Both the position numbers and the translations under genes were made by a program. Source: Bacteroidota bacterium (GTDB lineage Bacteria; Bacteroidota; Bacteroidia; 2-12-FULL-35-15). Taken from it: a DNA stretch of 64,000 nucleotides. The stretch covers positions 214,945 through 278,944 of the forward strand of contig CANNHN010000003.1 in assembly GCA_947504725.1 (NCBI GenBank), read 5' to 3'. The notes below the pieces were generated by a model that saw only the letters and a list, made by a program, of their open reading frames with translations, did no database searches and was not told the origin of the DNA. This document shows, one piece after another, positions 18,024-25,935 of the stretch. Within the stretch, counting starts at the first letter, position 1. Each line of letters opens with the position of its first letter.

Positions 18024-18920
18024 TTAATGATGAAAAGATAATAAAACTTTCCAAGCTTCTGGTACTTTATTATTGGATAAAAGACCTTTTGCAATATGGT
18101 GTAAATGATCTTCTAAATGATCAAGATTTTTGCCATACATTTCAAAGGCTTCATTAATGGCTCCTGAGTTCTTGTAGGTTATTACATCCATCTCTGATGG
18201 TATTTTTTCAATGTTCCCTAATTGCCCTAAATTATTGCCAGTAAGTACTTTTGAATTTCTGATATAATCAGGTATTTGGTCAATACCAATTCCAAGATTT
18301 TGTAGCGGTTTGGCAACTTCAAATAAAGCATCTCCATTGATTCTGCTGTACCAGTTGCCGCCCAGTCGAGCAACCAAATCTATCTTATTTGGGTCTATTT
18401 GTTTGTTTTCATCTAGTACTTTTTCATCAACATGCATCATAATTACTTCGCAAATGATTAGGTTGCCAGCACCGCCTTTGTCGCCCAATTCAATAACTTG
18501 TTTCACAATACATTCCAATTGAGCGGGTGATTCTTTTACTCTGAATGGTTTCACTTTTTGTGAGGCCAACTGGGTAAATCCAGCTTTTGTAAATTCGTTT
18601 GTACCTTTTGGATATTCAGTACTCGCAAGGCTCATTTGTTGAACCATGTCGTAGTTTACCATATTGATAACAACTTCTGGAACCTCTTTAATGTTTTCGT
18701 AGGTGTGTTTTGTATTGCCTGTTCTACCGCTTCGTGCCGGTGAAAAAATGGCAATTGGCGGGTTAGCGCTAAACACATTAAAGAAACTAAATGGAGCCAA
18801 ATTTGGGTTTCCATCTATATCGATAGTGCTAGCAAATGCAATTGGTCTGGGAGCAACCGCGCCTAATAAATAACTGTGTAAAACAGCAGTTGAAACTTCT
18901 TTTGGGTCTATTGTAAGCAT
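18024..18920 (-). CDS. Flavin reductase-like FMN-binding protein
   Basis: 298 aa from the ATG at 18920, chosen because MLTIDPKEVSTAVLHSYLLG is the usual N-terminus; an upstream in-frame ATG adds ten unlikely residues. The split-barrel flavin-binding domain shows GAVAPRPIAFASTID, NLAPFSFFNVFSANPPIAIF and ARSGRTGNTKHT, typical of the flavin reductase-like family. These enzymes bind FMN and reduce flavin or small molecules. The C-terminal 90 residues are helical and less conserved. It is divergent from the tRNA region. Substrate unknown. Confidence 0.88.
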   Translation of the reverse strand: MLTIDPKEVSTAVLHSYLLGAVAPRPIAFASTIDIDGNPNLAPFSFFNVFSANPPIAIFSPARSGRTGNTKHTYENIKEVPEVVINMVNYDMVQQMSLASTEYPKGTNEFTKAGFTQLASQKVKPFRVKESPAQLECIVKQVIELGDKGGAGNLIICEVIMMHVDEKVLDENKQIDPNKIDLVARLGGNWYSRINGDALFEVAKPLQNLGIGIDQIPDYIRNSKVLTGNNLGQLGNIEKIPSEMDVITYKNSGAINEAFEMYGKNLDHLEDHLHHIAKGLLSNNKVPEAWKVLLSFHH

Positions 18921-18998
18921 AATTCGAATTCTAGTACAAAAATAAAACATTATTCAAAAGCTTGCTAATTATGTTATCAACGGGTAAACGATAGATTG

Positions 18999-19028
18999 TT
19001 GATATGTAATAAATAAATATTATATTTG
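18999..19028 (+). promoter_or_regulatory. Strong promoter of the tRNA-Leu transcript
   Basis: TTG (18999-19001), 19-base spacer, TATATTTG (19021-19028): an exact match to the Bacteroidota TTG-N19-TAnnTTTG promoter. It reads into the three tandem repeats and then tRNA-Leu, so the repeats are part of the tRNA precursor. Confidence 0.85.
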
Positions 19029-19046
19029 CAGTCCTAAAAATTAAAT

Positions 19047-19291
19047 GCGGATGTGGCATTTTTTACGTTGAAGTAAAAACCGCAGCCGCGCTAGTTCTGA
19101 TTAAAGATTGAAGTAAAATAATAATTATGCGGATGTGGCATTTTTTACGTTGAAGTAAAAACCGCAGCCGCGCTAGTTCTAATCAAAGATTGAAGTAAAA
19201 TAATAATTATGCGGATGTGGCATTTTTTACGTTGAAGTAAAAACCGCAGCCGCGCTAGTTCTAATCAAGATTGAAGTAAAATAATAATTAT
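19047..19291 (+). repeat. Three tandem tRNA-Leu-like repeats in the tRNA leader
   Basis: Three head-to-tail units at 19047-19128, 19129-19210 and 19211-19291 (82, 82, 81 bp), nearly identical. Each begins with the first 11 bases of the tRNA-Leu that follows (GCGGATGTGGC) and later contains GCAGCCGCGC-AG, matching the D-arm side of the same tRNA. Between them lies a foreign hairpin, TTTTTAC-gttgaa-GTAAAAA, which with flanking GCGG/CCGC and GTGG/CCGC pairs folds the first 43 bases into one long hairpin. No anticodon arm, variable arm, T arm or 3' acceptor half is present, so they are not functional tRNAs. The phrase TTGAAGTAAAA occurs twice per unit. Confidence 0.9.
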
Positions 19292-19373
19292 GCGGATGTG
19301 GCGTAATTGGCAGCCGCGCCAGACTTAGGATCTGGTGCCGCAAGGCGTGGGGGTTCGAGTCCCTTCATCCGCA
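19292..19373 (+). tRNA. tRNA-Leu (anticodon TAG)
   Basis: 82 bases. Acceptor stem GCGGATG/CATCCGC with discriminator A at 19373; anticodon stem CCAGA/TCTGG enclosing CTTAGGA (anticodon TAG); a long class II variable arm (TGCCGCAAGGCG); T arm GGGGG-TTCGAGT-CCCTT. The CCA end is not encoded. It is preceded directly by three tandem repeats copying its 5' part and followed by a terminator. Confidence 0.96.
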
Positions 19374-19380
19374 CAAAATA

Positions 19381-19421
19381 AAACCGTAACCCTTTGTTTT
19401 AAAGGTGTTTACGGTTTTTTT
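19381..19421 (+). terminator. Terminator after tRNA-Leu
   Basis: AAACCGTAA (19381-19389) pairs with TTACGGTTT (19409-19417), followed by a T run. It ends the tRNA transcript seven bases after the mature 3' end. Confidence 0.88.
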
Positions 19422-19463
19422 GTTTTAAAAATAGTCCGCGGTTAGTCCGCAATTATTCTCTTT

Positions 19464-21734
19464 TCAAATTCTTTCCTCAACAAAGTACATATCCAGTTCG
19501 CCTTTGCCCTTTGCTTGTATTTTTCCTCGGTGTGTGCATTCAAACTTATCCTTCACTAATTCGTAGGTTGTTCCGCTGATGTTTATTTTCCCGGGTTCTC
19601 CACTGCTTTCCATGCGGCTGGCTGTGTTTACCGTATCTCCCCAGATGTCATAGGAGAATTTTTTCACGCCTACGATTCCGGCAACTACGGAACCCGAATG
19701 CACTCCTATCCGAATATCAAAAAACACTTCACCTTTTATTTGCTTTTTCTTTTTGTGCTCCAACATAAATTGTTGGATATCCAAAGCGGCATTTAAAACA
19801 TCTGAAGCATGGGTAAGGTTGGGTGTAGGAAGGCCGCCTGCAGCCATATAGGCATCGCCAATTGTTTTTATTTTTTCGACATTGTGTTTTTCCATAATAA
19901 AATCAAATGCAGAAAAACACTCATTTATTTCATTAACCAATTCCTTTGCCGTAAGTTTTTCTGACAATTGCGTGAAACCTTTAAAATCTGTAAATAATAC
20001 GGTAACTTCATTGATTAGTTTGGCATCCGCACTTCCTTTTCTTTTTAGCTCTTCTGCAACTTCCTCTGGTAAAATATTCAGCAGCAATTCCTCGCTTTTC
20101 TTTTTTTCCTTAAATATATATCCGGTAAAAACTGCAACTAACAATAAACCGATAACAACCGTCCAAATAATAATATTTTGTTTCCTATTTTTTTCTTCGG
20201 CAATGGCCTCTTGATTTTCAAGTTCCTTCTTATGCTCCGCATTTACAACTGCTTCTTTTGTTTCGTACTCGTATTTCATCTGACTCTGAATTGTTTTTTT
20301 ACGGGTTTCTTCATTGTCTAAACTATCACGGTAGAGGATGTATAATTTATAATTTGCAACTTGTGATTTGTAATTACCCATTGCACTATCAACTTGGGCT
20401 AATCCATCGTATGCATTTCTTATCTGTTCCTTGGTCCTTATTTTTATTGAAAGAACAAGCGCGTCTTCCAGATATTTTTTTGCTTCTGAGGCTTTGTTTA
20501 ATTTTAGTTTCACCTTGCCAATGCTAATGAAAGACTCAGAAATTCCTTTTTTGTCTCCAATTTCCTCTCGTATCCTCAAGGAAACATAATAATTCTTCAG
20601 TGCTTCGGGGTAATTGCTTTGCTGAGAATAAACATAAGCAATGTTGTTGTAAGACGCGGCAGTTCCTTTTTTATCGACTAATTCTTCTCTTATCTTTAAG
20701 GCCGCAAAATGATTTTTTAGCGCCTCAATATAATTTCCCTGATCAGCATAAATGCCACCAATGTTGTTGTAAGAAAGAGAGATTCCTTTTTTATCCCCAA
20801 TTTTCTCTAGTATCCTCAAGGAAACAAAATAATTCTTCAGTGCTTCGGGGTAATTTGATTGTCGAAAATAAACACTACCAATGTTGTTGTAGGACGAGGC
20901 AATTCCATATTTAGCGCCAATCGATTCTTCTATTTTCAAGGAAGCAAAATGATTTTTCAACGCCTCTGGGTAATTTCCTAGGTCTGAATAAATATTTCCA
21001 ATGTTGTCGTAAACGGCAGACATTCCAAATTTATCGCCTATTGATTCTTTTATCTTCAAGGTAGCAAAAAGATTTTTCAGCGCCTGGGGGTAATTGCCTT
21101 GATCATGATAAACAATGCCAATATTTCCGTAAGAGTCCGCCATTCCATATTTATCGTCAATTGATTTTCTTATTTTCAGAGCAGCAAAATGATTTTTCAG
21201 CGCCTCAGCGTAATTCCCTTGGTCCCTATAAATTAATCCAATATTGTTGTAAGACGATGCGACTCCTTTTTTATCGCCAATTGCTTCTCTTATTTTTAAA
21301 GAAGCAAAATGACTCTTCAGCGCTTCAGGGTAATTGCCTTGTCGATAATTAGCATTACCAATGTTGAGGTAAGACGTAGCAATTCCTTTTTTATCGCCGA
21401 TGGCTTCACTTATTTTTAGTGTTGTAAAATAATTCTTCAGGGCATCTGGATAATTGCCTTTATCCTCAGCTAAATAACCAAGATATAGAAAGGTGATTCC
21501 CAAACCTTTTTTGAAATCAATCTTATGAGATAGTTCAAGTGCTTTTTTCAAATATTCTTTTGCTTTTGTCTCATCAGTAAATTCAACTTCTAAAAAAAGA
21601 TTGTTATAGGTATTTACTTTCGTTGTGTCTTGTTTGGTAGTTTTAAGCACATTTAAAAGAGAATCTATCCTGCTCTGTTGCCCAAAAGCAAAATGAGAAA
21701 TGATAATAGATAGTATGAAGAGTAGGTTTTTCAT
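19464..21734 (-). CDS. TPR-transmembrane class III adenylate cyclase
   Basis: 756 aa. Signal peptide (1-18), then about nine TPRs of 40 residues (about 75-435, motif GNYPEALKNHFAALKIRE), a charged coiled coil, one transmembrane helix (about 517-538) and a cytoplasmic class III cyclase domain from about 575. Catalytic residues are present: metal-binding Asp in VLFTDFKGFTQ and in KIKTIGDAYM, the adenine-selecting Lys (KIKTIG) and Asp (YDIWGDTVNTASRM), and the Asn and Arg of the last motif. This favours ATP as substrate and cAMP as product. The TPR array would be periplasmic and sense a peptide or protein. The gene lies 43 bases after a paralogous TPR gene that has lost its output domain. Confidence 0.92.
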   Translation of the reverse strand: MKNLLFILSIIISHFAFGQQSRIDSLLNVLKTTKQDTTKVNTYNNLFLEVEFTDETKAKEYLKKALELSHKIDFKKGLGITFLYLGYLAEDKGNYPDALKNYFTTLKISEAIGDKKGIATSYLNIGNANYRQGNYPEALKSHFASLKIREAIGDKKGVASSYNNIGLIYRDQGNYAEALKNHFAALKIRKSIDDKYGMADSYGNIGIVYHDQGNYPQALKNLFATLKIKESIGDKFGMSAVYDNIGNIYSDLGNYPEALKNHFASLKIEESIGAKYGIASSYNNIGSVYFRQSNYPEALKNYFVSLRILEKIGDKKGISLSYNNIGGIYADQGNYIEALKNHFAALKIREELVDKKGTAASYNNIAYVYSQQSNYPEALKNYYVSLRIREEIGDKKGISESFISIGKVKLKLNKASEAKKYLEDALVLSIKIRTKEQIRNAYDGLAQVDSAMGNYKSQVANYKLYILYRDSLDNEETRKKTIQSQMKYEYETKEAVVNAEHKKELENQEAIAEEKNRKQNIIIWTVVIGLLLVAVFTGYIFKEKKKSEELLLNILPEEVAEELKRKGSADAKLINEVTVLFTDFKGFTQLSEKLTAKELVNEINECFSAFDFIMEKHNVEKIKTIGDAYMAAGGLPTPNLTHASDVLNAALDIQQFMLEHKKKKQIKGEVFFDIRIGVHSGSVVAGIVGVKKFSYDIWGDTVNTASRMESSGEPGKINISGTTYELVKDKFECTHRGKIQAKGKGELDMYFVEERI

Positions 21735-21777
21735 AAGGCATAAAGATATAAATATTCCGCAATATCTGTGGAGTATT

Positions 21778-23130
21778 CTAGCTTAGCTTTCTCAATCTAT
21801 TAATATTCTTCTCAATATATTTCTCAGTAGGTAGTAAAGATTGCTGAATTCTTCTTGCATAGGTGATGCTGTCTATAATTTCCTTTTGATGTTCTTCAAC
21901 TAATATTTTTTGTTTTTCAATGAGTAACTTTTGTTTTCTAGTAATTCTCAACGACCTAAATACAAATCCAGCAAATAATAGTACAAATATTAAAACCACA
22001 ATTACAAATGATGTGACCAATTTTTGTTTCCTGTTTTTTTCTATTGCTATGATTTCTTGATTTCTTAATTCGCTCTTGTGTTCAGCATCTGCAACGGCCT
22101 CTTTTTTTTCATAGTCGTATTGCAGTTCTTTCTTTATTGTAGCCTCTTGCGTTTCTTGGTTCTGTATGCTATCTCGCATCAGTATTTCTAATTCATACAT
22201 TTCAAATGCCTCTTTGTATTTGTTTTGCTTTTGAAATATTTTTTTTAGAATGTTTGCTGATTTACTTATAACGTTTGGGTAGCCTATTTCCTTAGAGTTA
22301 AGCATTGCTTTGTTGGCGTATATTAATGCTTCATTTATTTCTCCACTATTAAATTTAATATTTGCCATGTTGTTTAAAACAGCTGCTATTCCTTCTTTAT
22401 CAGAAAGTTTTTCACGTATTTCCAAACTTTTATTATAATATTCAATTGCCTCTTTTATTTTATTTTGGTCTTTATATATTCCAGCAATGTTGTTTAGTGA
22501 ATTCCCTATGCCACGTTTATAATCAATAGCCTCAGAGTTTTTTAATGCTTCATGTAAACATTCCAAAGCTTTAGTTTTATTCCCTTGATTATCGTAAATG
22601 CTAGCAATGTTATTTAACACGTTACCTATCCATTTATGATCATTTAATTCTCTATTAATTTTTAACGATTTTTCATAACAGTCTAATGCTTTTGAATAAT
22701 TCTTTTGACCAAAATAAATTGCACCAATATTATTTAAAGTAATTGCAACAGCTGATTTTTGATTGAGCTCCTCACACGCCTTCAAGCTTTTGTATAGATA
22801 GTCAAGTGCTTGAGGGATTTTAGCTTGACGATGATAAACGGTTCCAATATCATTTAATGCATTCGCTAATCGGATTAAATATGTTTTCTTATTTGCCTTA
22901 TCAAGTAAAATGTTTTTTTGAGACAATACTTCAGCTTTTAGCCATAAAGAAAGTGCTGAATCTGGTAGTTCTTGGTAAATAGTTTCACCCCAGAAGATAT
23001 AGATATCGCAACGTGTAGTATCATGCGTTGCATTTTTTAGAGCAAGTTTTAATGAATCAATGGGGTTTCGTTGTGCATTTGAAATGGAGCATAAAAAAAG
23101 TATTAGTGCAAAAAGTAGTAGTTTTCTCAT
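21778..23130 (-). CDS. TPR-transmembrane sensor lacking its output domain
   Basis: 450 aa. Signal peptide (1-19), about seven to eight TPRs (GNKTKALECLHEALKNSE type), a coiled coil and one transmembrane helix (about 370-390), then a cytoplasmic helix. The tail HQKEIIDSITYARRIQQSLL followed by PTEKYIEKNINRL matches the linker that in many Bacteroidota proteins leads into a SpoIIE/PP2C phosphatase domain. Here the frame stops 11 residues later, and no phosphatase sequence remains before the next gene. Its juxtamembrane segment (EAVADAEHKSELRNQEIIAI) closely resembles that of the neighbouring cyclase, so the two are paralogues. It may be a decoy, a dimer partner of the cyclase, or a decayed gene. 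Confidence 0.85.
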   Translation of the reverse strand: MRKLLLFALILFLCSISNAQRNPIDSLKLALKNATHDTTRCDIYIFWGETIYQELPDSALSLWLKAEVLSQKNILLDKANKKTYLIRLANALNDIGTVYHRQAKIPQALDYLYKSLKACEELNQKSAVAITLNNIGAIYFGQKNYSKALDCYEKSLKINRELNDHKWIGNVLNNIASIYDNQGNKTKALECLHEALKNSEAIDYKRGIGNSLNNIAGIYKDQNKIKEAIEYYNKSLEIREKLSDKEGIAAVLNNMANIKFNSGEINEALIYANKAMLNSKEIGYPNVISKSANILKKIFQKQNKYKEAFEMYELEILMRDSIQNQETQEATIKKELQYDYEKKEAVADAEHKSELRNQEIIAIEKNRKQKLVTSFVIVVLIFVLLFAGFVFRSLRITRKQKLLIEKQKILVEEHQKEIIDSITYARRIQQSLLPTEKYIEKNINRLRKLS

Positions 23131-23322
23131 TCTTTGGTAGTCCTAAAAAGCAAATAAATCATCGCTAATATAGATAATTAACCCTATTTCTGTAAATTTT
23201 TGATTAAAAAATTGCTGCAGCTTTAATTATTAGAAATATCGGTTAATAAAGGCTTTGCAGTCATTTTGGCCCCATTATACCAGCAAAATCAAAATATTTC
23301 ATGCAATACCATTTATTTAGTG

Positions 23323-23330
23323 TATCTTTG
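23323..23330 (+). promoter_or_regulatory. -7 box of the cold-shock gene
   Basis: TATCTTTG fits TAnnTTTG, 34 bases before the chosen ATG at 23364. No clear -33 TTG is seen. The position supports the short form of the protein, because an upstream ATG at 23301 would precede this promoter. Confidence 0.55.
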
Positions 23331-23363
23331 CAGGAATTATTAATCAAAATATTATTATCAAAA

Positions 23364-23555
23364 ATGAAAAATGGAATTGTAAAGTTTTTTAATGAAACAA
23401 AAGGATTTGGTTTTATTAAAGCAAATGACTCAGGTGAAGAATTTTTTGTTCACGTGTCAGGATTGAAAGAAGAAATCCGTCAAAATGACGAAGTTCTTTT
23501 TGAAGTTCAAGAAGGCAAAAAAGGTTTAAATGCTGTAAACGTAAGATTAGCATAA
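23364..23555 (+). CDS. Cold-shock domain protein
   Basis: 63 aa from the ATG at 23364. A single cold-shock domain with RNP1-like KGFGFIKAND and RNP2-like EFFVHVSGL motifs, which bind single-stranded RNA or DNA and act as RNA chaperones. The start gives MKNGIVKFFNETKGFGFI, the standard CspA N-terminus; an upstream in-frame ATG would add 21 non-homologous residues and lie before the -7 box. The gene has its own promoter and a strong terminator, so it is monocistronic. Several csp paralogues are usual in this phylum. Confidence 0.95.
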   Translation: MKNGIVKFFNETKGFGFIKANDSGEEFFVHVSGLKEEIRQNDEVLFEVQEGKKGLNAVNVRLA

Positions 23556-23578
23556 TTATAATCATCTATAATTTACCT

Positions 23579-23618
23579 AAAAGTCCCATTTTTCTCTGAA
23601 AAATGGGACTTTTTCGTT
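23579..23618 (+). terminator. Terminator of the cold-shock gene
   Basis: AAAAGTCCCATTTTT (23579-23593), loop CTCTG, AAAAATGGGACTTTT (23599-23613), then T-rich sequence. Confidence 0.92.
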
Positions 23619-23649
23619 TTTAAAAGGGCTGAAATACTGATATATTTCT

Positions 23650-23657
23650 TATTTTTG
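23650..23657 (+). promoter_or_regulatory. Possible -7 box of tig
   Basis: TATTTTTG fits TAnnTTTG, 51 bases before the trigger factor start; the -33 side is not convincing. Confidence 0.4.
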
Positions 23658-23708
23658 TTTCCCTTTTGAAAAGAGCAAAATTTATAATCCATTAAACATA
23701 AAATTACA

Positions 23709-25049
23709 ATGAACATTATTCAAGAAAACATTGACGAATTAAACGCAGTACTAAAAGTGAAAGTGGTGGCAACCGATTATTTGCCTAAAGTGGAAACTGC
23801 ATTAAAAGATTATCAGAAAAAGGCTTCTATACCAGGTTTTCGTCCCGGAAAAGTCCCAACCGGCATGATTAAAAAAATGTACGGAAAATCCATCATGGTG
23901 GAAGAAATCAATAAGTTGCTTAGTGATTCATTATATAAATACTTACACGAAAATAAAATTGAAGTGTTGGGTAATCCTTTGCCTAAAGCCGACAGCGTAA
24001 TTGATTGGGATAACCAACAAGAATTCGAATTTTTATACGAAATGGGATTAGCTCCTAAATTCAATGTGGATCTTTCTCCGAAAGATAAATTCGTTTATCA
24101 AACTGTTAAAATTGATGATGAATTGGTAAACAAATATGTTACCGATATCGCTAAACGTTACGGAAAAGTTGAAAATGTTGAAATTTCTGGAGATGCTGAT
24201 TTACTGAATGGTGATTTTGTAGAATTGGATGCTAATGGAGAAATAGTTGCTGGTGGCATCTTCAAAACAGGTTCATTATTCTTAGATAGAGTGAAAGATG
24301 AAGCAACTAAAAAAGCTTTAATCGGGTTAAAAAATGATGATAAAGTAGTGCTTGATGCGAGTAAGTTGTCTGAAAATGCTACTGATTTAGCTGCTTTACT
24401 TGGTATCGATAAAGAAAAAGCGGAAGGCTTGAATTGCAAGTTGCAGTTTACTGTTAAAGGAGTTAGTCGTTTAGCTGCTGCGGAAATTAACCAGGAGTTT
24501 TTTAATAAAATTTATGGTGAAGGAAATGTTTCTACGGAAGAAGAATTTAAAGCGAAGATCAAAGACGAATTAGCAAATATGTTTGTTAATGATAGCGAAC
24601 GTAAATTTTACAACGATGTAGTTGAACATTTGATGAATAAAGTGAATTTTAAATTGCCAACAGAATTCTTAAAAAGATGGATTGTTACTGCAAACGAAAA
24701 ACCTGTGACATTCGAACAAGTAGATTCTGAATTTGAGAACTATTCAAAAGGATTGAAATGGCAGTTGATTGAGAACAAAATCATCAAAGAAAACAATCTT
24801 GAAGTTACAAAAGATGAAGTGGTTGATCATACAAAAGAATTGATTCTTCAGCAATTTGCTCAAATGGGTCAAGGTCCAATGGGTGATGAGGAATTGAATC
24901 AAACAGCTCAACGCGTTCTTTCGAATCAAGAAGAAGCAAAAAAATTGTATGAGAAATTGTATGGTCAAAAAGTAATGGAATTATTCAAAACCAAATTTAC
25001 ATTGGAAAATAAAGAAGTTGCGTATGACGATTTCTTTAAAAAGAACTAA
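23709..25049 (+). CDS. tig: Trigger factor
   Basis: 446 aa ribosome-associated chaperone for nascent chains. The N-terminal ribosome-docking domain has the signature IPGFRPGKVPTGMIKKMYGK (about 42-61). The middle domain, where a peptidyl-prolyl isomerase fold is expected (about 155-255), is divergent and lacks the usual FKBP-like residues, as is common in Bacteroidota. The C-terminal helical arms include QFAQMGQGPMGDEELNQTAQ. It is followed by clpP and clpX, the classic tig-clpP-clpX order, with 91- and 120-base gaps that allow separate promoters. Confidence 0.96.
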   Translation: MNIIQENIDELNAVLKVKVVATDYLPKVETALKDYQKKASIPGFRPGKVPTGMIKKMYGKSIMVEEINKLLSDSLYKYLHENKIEVLGNPLPKADSVIDWDNQQEFEFLYEMGLAPKFNVDLSPKDKFVYQTVKIDDELVNKYVTDIAKRYGKVENVEISGDADLLNGDFVELDANGEIVAGGIFKTGSLFLDRVKDEATKKALIGLKNDDKVVLDASKLSENATDLAALLGIDKEKAEGLNCKLQFTVKGVSRLAAAEINQEFFNKIYGEGNVSTEEEFKAKIKDELANMFVNDSERKFYNDVVEHLMNKVNFKLPTEFLKRWIVTANEKPVTFEQVDSEFENYSKGLKWQLIENKIIKENNLEVTKDEVVDHTKELILQQFAQMGQGPMGDEELNQTAQRVLSNQEEAKKLYEKLYGQKVMELFKTKFTLENKEVAYDDFFKKN

Positions 25050-25140
25050 TCTGTCAAAAAGGCAATAAAAACTTTTAGGTCTGTAATTTGTTTGTATTTT
25101 TATACAATGAATTTAAATTTTAACTCTAAACTAAAAAAAT

Positions 25141-25815
25141 ATGTTTGATAACAACGAATTTAGAAAATACGCTGTAAAGCACAAAGGAATCAGTGGAAAT
25201 ACATTTGATTCATACACAAAACATAACATTTCAAATGTCACTCCTTACATTATTGAAGAGCGTCAGTTAAACGTAACTCAAATGGACGTTTTCTCTCGTT
25301 TGATGATGGATCGTGTTATCTTTTTAGGTACAGGAATCGATGATCAAGTTGCAAATATTATACAAGCTCAGTTGTTGTTTTTACAATCATTAGATGGTAA
25401 AAAAGACATTCAAATTTATTTGAACAGTCCGGGTGGTTCTGTTTATGCAGGTTTAGGTATTTACGATACCATGCAATACATTACTCCAGATGTAGCAACC
25501 ATCTGTACAGGTATGGCGGCTTCAATGGGTGCAGTATTGATGTGTGCTGGTGCAAAAGGAAAACGTGCAGCGTTGAAACATGCTCGTGTTATGATTCACC
25601 AACCATTAGGTGGAGCTGAAGGACAAGCTTCTGACATCGAAATCACTGCTCGCGAAATTCAAAAATTGAAAAAAGAATTATACGATATCATTGCAAATCA
25701 TAGCGGACAAACATATGAGAAAGTATGGGCGGACAGTGATCGCGACTACTGGATGACTGCTGAAGAAGCAAAAGCATACGGTATGGTGGATGAAGTTTTA
25801 ATCAAATCGAAATAA
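25141..25815 (+). CDS. clpP: ATP-dependent Clp protease proteolytic subunit
   Basis: 224 aa. Serine protease that forms the degradation barrel for ClpX. The catalytic Ser128 lies in GMAASMGAVLM, His153 in RVMIHQPLGG, and the Asp of the triad in the DSDRDYWMTAEEA region. LNSPGGSVYAGLGIYDTMQ forms the oxyanion and substrate-binding strand. The N-terminus is about 30 residues longer than E. coli ClpP and may be removed by self-cleavage. Genetic linkage to clpX supports a ClpXP pair. Confidence 0.97.
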   Translation: MFDNNEFRKYAVKHKGISGNTFDSYTKHNISNVTPYIIEERQLNVTQMDVFSRLMMDRVIFLGTGIDDQVANIIQAQLLFLQSLDGKKDIQIYLNSPGGSVYAGLGIYDTMQYITPDVATICTGMAASMGAVLMCAGAKGKRAALKHARVMIHQPLGGAEGQASDIEITAREIQKLKKELYDIIANHSGQTYEKVWADSDRDYWMTAEEAKAYGMVDEVLIKSK

Positions 25816-25885
25816 ATTTTAAAATTTAGAGTTGGAGAATAAATGCTCCAACTCTTTGTTTTTAGAAGAGAATGCTCTTTAGCAT

Positions 25886-25912
25886 GTCTTTTCGACCGAA
25901 GTGGAGAAATCT
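25886..25912. repeat. Half module of the dispersed palindromic repeat
   Basis: A single module of the form GTC-TTTTCGACCGAAGTGGAGAA-ATCT between clpP and clpX, with the same GTC...ATCT ends as the left modules at 13440 and 32699. It has no right-hand partner here. Confidence 0.6.
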
Positions 25913-25935
25913 AATTCGCACAAATAAAAACAAAA

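Noticed and set aside
19047-19291. CRISPR-like array
   Set aside because: The units are contiguous 82-bp tandem copies without variable spacers, and they copy part of the adjacent tRNA. No cas gene is near.
19047-19291. Three extra functional tRNA-Leu genes
   Set aside because: Only the 5' portion is tRNA-like. Anticodon, variable and T arms and the 3' acceptor strand are absent.
19422-19463. Integration (att) site of a mobile element after the tRNA
   Set aside because: There is no integrase nearby and no copy of the tRNA 3' end. TAGTCCGC occurs twice close together, but this is too short to support a call.
20520-21520. Tandem DNA repeat of about 120 bp
   Set aside because: It is the coding repeat of the TPR units in the cyclase gene, not a separate element.
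23301-23363. Longer cold-shock protein from an upstream ATG
   Set aside because: It would precede the -7 box at 23323 and add residues unlike any cold-shock domain; the ATG at 23364 gives the standard N-terminus.
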